Source: Actinomycetes bacterium (lineage in GTDB: Bacteria > Actinomycetota > Acidimicrobiia > Acidimicrobiales > CADCSY01). From it: DNA of 24,039 nt. The DNA is taken from positions 1-24,039 of the forward strand of contig JAODBP010000099.1 in NCBI GenBank assembly GCA_025464025.1, read 5' to 3'. The notes under the pieces are model-generated. The model was given only the letters and a program-made list of their open reading frames with translations. It had not been told where the DNA came from and made no database searches. Each line of letters begins with the position of its first letter. Within the stretch, counting starts at the first letter, position 1. The position numbers and the translations under genes were made by a program. Below are positions 20,792-24,039 of this stretch, one piece after another.

Positions 20792-21679
20792 GTCGAGGAT
20801 TCGGGTCACATCGCCGATGAGCTCGTGGAGGTCGGTCTGGGCGGTGACCGGGAGCAAGGTCCATCCGGACGCGACGATCCGCCGGCCCCGCTGGCGGTCC
20901 CGGTGGAACGCCGTGTACGTGCGGTGGGTGTCCCACCCGTCGAACTCGATGCACAGCATCGCCTCGGGCCAGGCGATGTCGAGCTTGTAGGTCCGACGCC
21001 CGACACGGATGCGGTGGCCGAGCACGGGAGCCGGGAGACCGCTTGCCGCCAGCAGCTGGACGATGTCGGCCTCCCGCAGCGAGTCGCCTGCGGAGTAGCC
21101 CGGTTGGCGCCGAACGAGCACCTCGCGCATGGCCAGCGTCGGCCGTCGCCCCGGCCCGGTATCGACGCGCTCGTGACAACGGCGAAGCTCCTCGAGGCGG
21201 ACCAGCCCACGACGGAGGGCGTCGTCGACCACCTCGCCGAGACGGTCGGGCGTGACCGACCCGCTCGCATCGACGAGCGTGCGAGCGGGCGAAGTGATCG
21301 GTACCGCGCCGAGTCGTGCTCGATCGGAAGCGACCAGGGTGATCGAGCTGTGCGACACCACCCCCTCCAAGCGGCGCCGAGGGCCGACCAGCTCGATGGC
21401 GGCAGGCCGCGGCAGCGCCAACCCCCAGAGCCGCCCCGCGGACAGGTGCGCCACGAGCGCCTCCGGCCCGGCGGCCAGGCACGCGGCGAGCACCACCTGC
21501 CGCTCGTCCTGCGGCGTGCCGGCGACCACGTAGACCCCGCGACGAAGTCGGATCCACCGGCCGGTCGAGACCCGGACCTGGATCGCTCGGTTCGTCAGAC
21601 CTGCCTCGAGCGCCTGTTGATGGGTGACGATGCCGTTCTGCCGGCAGGCCCAGCCGGCGACCTTCGCGTCGGGTGTCAT
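20765..21679 (-). CDS. AbiEi-type N-terminal wHTH plus DUF559 (Vsr-like nuclease fold) protein
   Basis: A 304-residue protein. Residues about 5-60 fit the AbiEi antitoxin winged helix (AKVAGWACRQNGIVTHQQAL, then TGRWIRLRRGVYVVAG). The middle matches AbiEi_C-like SAGRLWGLALP and TSPARTLVDAS. The C-terminus is a DUF559/Vsr-like restriction-endonuclease fold with Asp234 (YKLDIAWPE), Glu245-Phe-Asp247 (CIEFDG), His252 and GWTLLPVT. Such solitary proteins are multicopy in actinobacteria and their function is unsettled; no AbiEii toxin gene is adjacent. I prefer ATG 21679, close to where homology begins; a GTG at 21733 inside the right repeat would add 18 residues. The stop lies in the loop of the left repeat. 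Confidence 0.85.
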   Translation of the reverse strand: MTPDAKVAGWACRQNGIVTHQQALEAGLTNRAIQVRVSTGRWIRLRRGVYVVAGTPQDERQVVLAACLAAGPEALVAHLSAGRLWGLALPRPAAIELVGPRRRLEGVVSHSSITLVASDRARLGAVPITSPARTLVDASGSVTPDRLGEVVDDALRRGLVRLEELRRCHERVDTGPGRRPTLAMREVLVRRQPGYSAGDSLREADIVQLLAASGLPAPVLGHRIRVGRRTYKLDIAWPEAMLCIEFDGWDTHRTYTAFHRDRQRGRRIVASGWTLLPVTAQTDLHELIGDVTRILDLSWRASTA

Positions 21680-21713
21680 GTCCTGAATCGTCGCGTCCGG
21701 GTGTGACAGCGAG

Positions 21714-21758
21714 CTTTCTTGGCGCGCATCCACGCAGGAGGTCGACGCGCGCCAACTA
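21714..21758. repeat. Right hairpin repeat of the DUF559 cassette
   Basis: It is the inverted counterpart of the left repeat. On the minus strand it reads TAGTTGGCGCGCGTCGACCT, then a 5-nt centre, then GTGGATGCGCGCCAAGAAAG. The stem is 15 bp with one G-T wobble and one mismatch, less perfect than the left copy. The outer TAG is the stop codon of the NudC-like gene. It lies between NudC and the DUF559 gene, both transcribed leftward. Confidence 0.9.
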
Positions 21759-22517
21759 TGACACCCGGCCCTTCCACTCCTCGATGAGCTTGCCCGCGAT
21801 CGACATGCCGGATGGCGGGGTGGCCGGGAGGTCGGCCGGGGTGAACCAGCCGGCCTCGGCGATCTCGACGCCGTCGACGGTGATCTCGCCGGAGACGTAG
21901 CGGGCCCCGAAGCCGATCATCAGCTGGTGGGGGAACGGCCACGGCTGCGACCCCCGGTACTCGAGGTCGCCGACGACCACGCCGACCTCCTCGAGCACCT
22001 CCCGGCGCACGGCGTCCTCGATCGTCTCCCCCGGCTCGACGAAGCCGGCGAGACAGGAGAACATCCCGGCCGGGAACATGGCGTTGCGCCCGAGCAGGGC
22101 CCGCCCCTGGTCGTCCTCGACCAGCATGATCACGGCCGGCGCCAGTCGGGGGAACTGCATGAGCCGGCACTCGGGGCAGCGCAGGGCCCGCTCCCCCGGC
22201 ACCTGCTCGGTGGGCGTGCCGCACCGGCCGCAGAACCGGTGGGTGCGACGCCACTCGACCAGCTGCACGGCCCGTCCGGCCACGGCCCACGTGCGCTCGT
22301 CGACCGACGGCCACAGGACGCGCAGGTCGAGGAAGCCGTCGGGCTCGCCATCGCCGTCCACGTCGACGGCCCACACGTGGCGCCCGGCCAGCGTGCCGAG
22401 GAAGATCCCGTCGCCCTCCGGCTCGGCGTCGGACAGCAGGACCTGGTTCCGCCAGACCGCGATCACGAGGCTGGTCTCGGGGGGCGGGCCGGGGGCGTCG
22501 AGCAGCGGGACGAACAT
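21756..22517 (-). CDS. nudC: NADH pyrophosphatase, NudC family
   Basis: A 253-residue Nudix hydrolase. The zinc ribbon uses Cys96, Cys99, Cys114 and Cys117 (FCGRCG, RCPEC). The Nudix box runs from Gly158 to Val180, with Glu164, Arg172-Glu173 and Glu176-Glu177 in place. SQPWPFP at 190-196 is the NudC signature. Members cleave NADH to NMNH and AMP and can remove NAD caps from RNA. The N-terminal domain (1-90) is the usual poorly conserved one. ATG 22517 is taken from the start of homology; there is no ribosome binding site. The gap to the divergent amidohydrolase is 30 bp. The TAG stop coincides with the right repeat's edge. Confidence 0.93.
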   Translation of the reverse strand: MFVPLLDAPGPPPETSLVIAVWRNQVLLSDAEPEGDGIFLGTLAGRHVWAVDVDGDGEPDGFLDLRVLWPSVDERTWAVAGRAVQLVEWRRTHRFCGRCGTPTEQVPGERALRCPECRLMQFPRLAPAVIMLVEDDQGRALLGRNAMFPAGMFSCLAGFVEPGETIEDAVRREVLEEVGVVVGDLEYRGSQPWPFPHQLMIGFGARYVSGEITVDGVEIAEAGWFTPADLPATPPSGMSIAGKLIEEWKGRVS

Positions 22518-22547
22518 GGGGACAGCTTGCCGCGGCAGGATGCGTCC

Positions 22548-23918
22548 ATGGAGCTCGTCCGCACCCGAGAGGTCGATGCCATCAAGGCTCGCCTCGACCA
22601 CCCCGTCATCGACTCCGACGGCCACGCCGTGGAGTACATCCCGCTCGTCGCCGAGATCCTCCGCGACCAGGCCGGGCCCGAGTTGGCCAAGCGCTTCGCC
22701 CTGGTGACCGGGAGCGCGGATGCCGTGCGGGGCCTGAGCGCCGAGCAGCGGCGCGACGCCCGCCGCCACATGCAGGGCTGGTGGGCCGTCCCCGCCGCCA
22801 ACACCCTCGACCGGGCCACGGCCATGCTCCCCGCCCTCATGGCGGCCCGGCTCCCCGAGCTGGGGCTCGACCACGCCGTGATCTACGGCACCCTCGGCCT
22901 CGGCGCCTGCGTCCTCACCGACGACGAGCTGCGCCCGGTGATGGCCCGGGCCTTCAACACGTACTACGCCGAGATCTACCGCGACCACCGCGAGCTGCTC
23001 ACCCCGGTCGGGGTCATCCCCATGGGCACGCCCGAGGAGGCCATCGCCGAGCTCGACCACGCCACCTCGGTGCTCGGCCTCAAGGCCTTCGTGTTCGGTG
23101 GGCCGATCTCCCGCAAGCACCCCGACGGCGGCACCTGGCTCGACAACCTGATCGTCGACAGCCTCTACGACTACGACCCGGTGTGGCAGCGCTGCATCGA
23201 CCTCGGCGTGGCGCCGACGTTCCACACCGCGGCAGCCGGCTGGGGCAGCCGCACGTCACCGAGCAGCTACGTGTTCAACCACATCGGCATGTTCGCCACC
23301 GGGTGCGAGGCCATGGCCCGGGCCATGTTCCTCGGCGGCGTGCCCCACCGGTTCCCCGAGCTGCGCCTCGCCTTCCAGGAGGGCGGCGTGGGCTGGGCCG
23401 CCAACCTGCTGAGCGACATCAAGGGCCACTGGAGCAAGCGCAACCGCGACGCCGTCCGCCACTACGACCCGAGCCGCATCGACCGCCCGCTCATCGCCGA
23501 GCTGTTCAAGGAGTACGGCGGCAAGGCGTTCAGCGAGCGCGACGACCTCGATGCCGGCCTGCGCTTCCTGTCGAGCTCGGACGACCAGCTCGTCGACGAG
23601 TTCGCGGCCAGCGGCGTGGAGACCGAGGACGACATCACCCGGCTCTTCACCGAACGCTTCCACTTCGGGTGCGAGGCCGACGACCCCATGACCGCGCTCG
23701 CCTTCCGCGAGCCGCGGCTCAAGGCCATCTTCGCCTCCGACATCGGCCACTGGGACGTGCCCGACGCCCGCGGGGTGCTCACCGAGGCGTGGGAGCTGGT
23801 CACCGACGGAGGCGCGACCGAGGACGACTTCTGCGACCTGACCTACCGGAACCCGCTGTCGCTGTGGTGCGGCGCCAACCCCTCGTTCTTCGAGGGGACC
23901 AGCATCAGCCCCGCTTGA
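22548..23918 (+). CDS. Amidohydrolase 2 family protein (metal-dependent TIM-barrel hydrolase or decarboxylase)
   Basis: A 456-residue protein that starts MELVRTREVDAIKARLDHPV and then has IDSDGHAVEY, the first metal-binding strand of Amidohydro_2 proteins in a DxDGH form. GVIPMGTPEEAIAELDHA, FNHIGMFATGCEAMARAMF, RLAFQEGGVGWAANLL and FASDIGHWDVPD, the last with the expected active-site Asp, complete the family pattern. Relatives include decarboxylases and hydrolases for aromatic and other carboxylates; the substrate is unknown. ATG 22548 was chosen because the longer upstream frame is antisense to NudC. A weak CAGGAT 6 nt upstream could be a -10. The end overlaps the next minus-strand gene by 14 nt. 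Confidence 0.88.
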   Translation: MELVRTREVDAIKARLDHPVIDSDGHAVEYIPLVAEILRDQAGPELAKRFALVTGSADAVRGLSAEQRRDARRHMQGWWAVPAANTLDRATAMLPALMAARLPELGLDHAVIYGTLGLGACVLTDDELRPVMARAFNTYYAEIYRDHRELLTPVGVIPMGTPEEAIAELDHATSVLGLKAFVFGGPISRKHPDGGTWLDNLIVDSLYDYDPVWQRCIDLGVAPTFHTAAAGWGSRTSPSSYVFNHIGMFATGCEAMARAMFLGGVPHRFPELRLAFQEGGVGWAANLLSDIKGHWSKRNRDAVRHYDPSRIDRPLIAELFKEYGGKAFSERDDLDAGLRFLSSSDDQLVDEFAASGVETEDDITRLFTERFHFGCEADDPMTALAFREPRLKAIFASDIGHWDVPDARGVLTEAWELVTDGGATEDDFCDLTYRNPLSLWCGANPSFFEGTSISPA

Positions 23919-24039
23919 CCGACTCCACGATCTGATCGACGTGGGCCTGGCCCTCGTACATCTGGCGCAGCAGCCACAGGCGCAGGAACTTGCCCAGCGA
24001 GTAGCGCAGGAAGACGATCCCGCCGCCGATGGTCAGGGC
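23905..24039 (-). CDS. Partial CDS, C-terminus of an unknown, possibly membrane-associated protein
   Basis: The minus-strand frame enters from the right edge and ends in TGA at 23907-23905. The visible 44 residues include ALTIGGGIVFLRYSLGKFL, then LWLLRQMYEGQAHVDQIVES and VKRG. The glycine-rich hydrophobic start followed by a basic helix suggests a membrane-proximal C-terminus. No family can be named. It overlaps the convergent amidohydrolase gene by 14 nt. Confidence 0.6.
   Translation of the reverse strand, partial: ALTIGGGIVFLRYSLGKFLRLWLLRQMYEGQAHVDQIVESVKRG

Larger units (their letters stand above)
20747..21758 (-). mobile_element. Candidate mobile cassette: DUF559 gene with palindromic terminal inverted repeats
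   Basis: A 1.0-kb segment bounded by inverted copies of a 45-bp repeat, each itself a hairpin, with the only gene inside being an AbiEi/DUF559 protein. Taking GTTGGCGCGC as the terminal sequence on both sides, the element (20749-21756) is flanked by TA on the left (20747-20748) and TA on the right (21757-21758), which could be a TA target duplication. No transposase is present, so movement would depend on the encoded nuclease-fold protein or on an enzyme elsewhere. An alternative is a pair of related terminator hairpins without mobility. Confidence 0.4.

Noticed and set aside
20765..21733. Start of the DUF559 gene at GTG 21733
   Set aside because: It would place the first codons inside the right repeat and add residues without family similarity. 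ATG 21679 lies close to where the winged-helix domain begins. It is not fully excluded.
1..24039. CRISPR array, tRNA, rRNA, riboswitch, transposase or prophage genes
   Set aside because: No regularly spaced repeats, cloverleaf-like sequences, rRNA motifs or integrase/transposase frames were recognised on either strand.

Overview
The window is a dense, very GC-rich stretch of bacterial chromosome. The gene set points to an actinobacterium: an HxlR regulator with an SCP2-like tail, an LLM-class flavin/F420 oxidoreductase, an ECF sigma factor carrying its own zinc-finger anti-sigma module, a 2,4-dienoyl-CoA reductase/crotonase pair, an AbiEi/DUF559 protein, and many GTG starts. Acidimicrobiia (relatives of Iamia or Ilumatobacter) is my best guess for the class. 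That is an inference from gene content and style, not from a marker gene. No rRNA, tRNA, CRISPR array or intact transposase was seen.

Layout. 1-2577 (minus): the start of a gene running off the edge, an acyl-CoA dehydrogenase and an MFS exporter. 2713-4143 (plus): an ECF sigma/anti-sigma fusion ending at a strong hairpin, followed by a long inverted repeat. 4400-6573 (minus): cysS followed by a double hotdog thioesterase, divergent from valS (6623-9145, plus). 9146-9319: a hairpin and what looks like the 5' stub of a broken gene. 9320-10946 (minus): an overlapping operon of a cyclic-nucleotide-binding-domain protein, an SDR and an EthD-like protein, divergent from an HxlR regulator (11010-11666) across a short promoter with two dyads. 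11673-12671 (minus): an MscS-type channel. 12704-13659 (plus): an RsbW-like ATPase domain protein and a YqgE/AlgH protein. 13656-16641 (minus): an ABC exporter and an HSL-type esterase. 16721-17851 (plus): an LLM oxidoreductase. 17912-19574 (minus): crotonase then 2,4-dienoyl-CoA reductase. 19609-20749 (plus): a CysQ/IMPase-like phosphatase overlapping a SnoaL-like protein. 20747-21758: an AbiEi/DUF559 gene enclosed by two matching hairpin repeats. 21756-22517 (minus): a NudC-type NADH pyrophosphatase. 22548-23918 (plus): an amidohydrolase. A partial minus-strand gene closes the window.

Taken together this is mostly housekeeping translation genes (cysS, valS) mixed with acyl-CoA and xenobiotic or lipid catabolism genes (acyl-CoA dehydrogenase, crotonase, dienoyl-CoA reductase, thioesterase, esterase, LLM oxidoreductase, amidohydrolase), each in short one- to three-gene units.

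Three things stand out. First, the DUF559 gene sits between 45-bp inverted copies of a palindromic repeat whose outer edges coincide with the stop codons of both neighbours and with a possible TA duplication; it looks like a small mobile or repeat-associated nuclease cassette. Second, the ECF protein combines sigma factor, zinc-finger anti-sigma, membrane anchor and an outside tail in one chain. Third, at least six genes have a TANNNT hexamer 6-8 nt before the start codon and no ribosome binding site, the signature of leaderless transcription; TACCGT is used three times.
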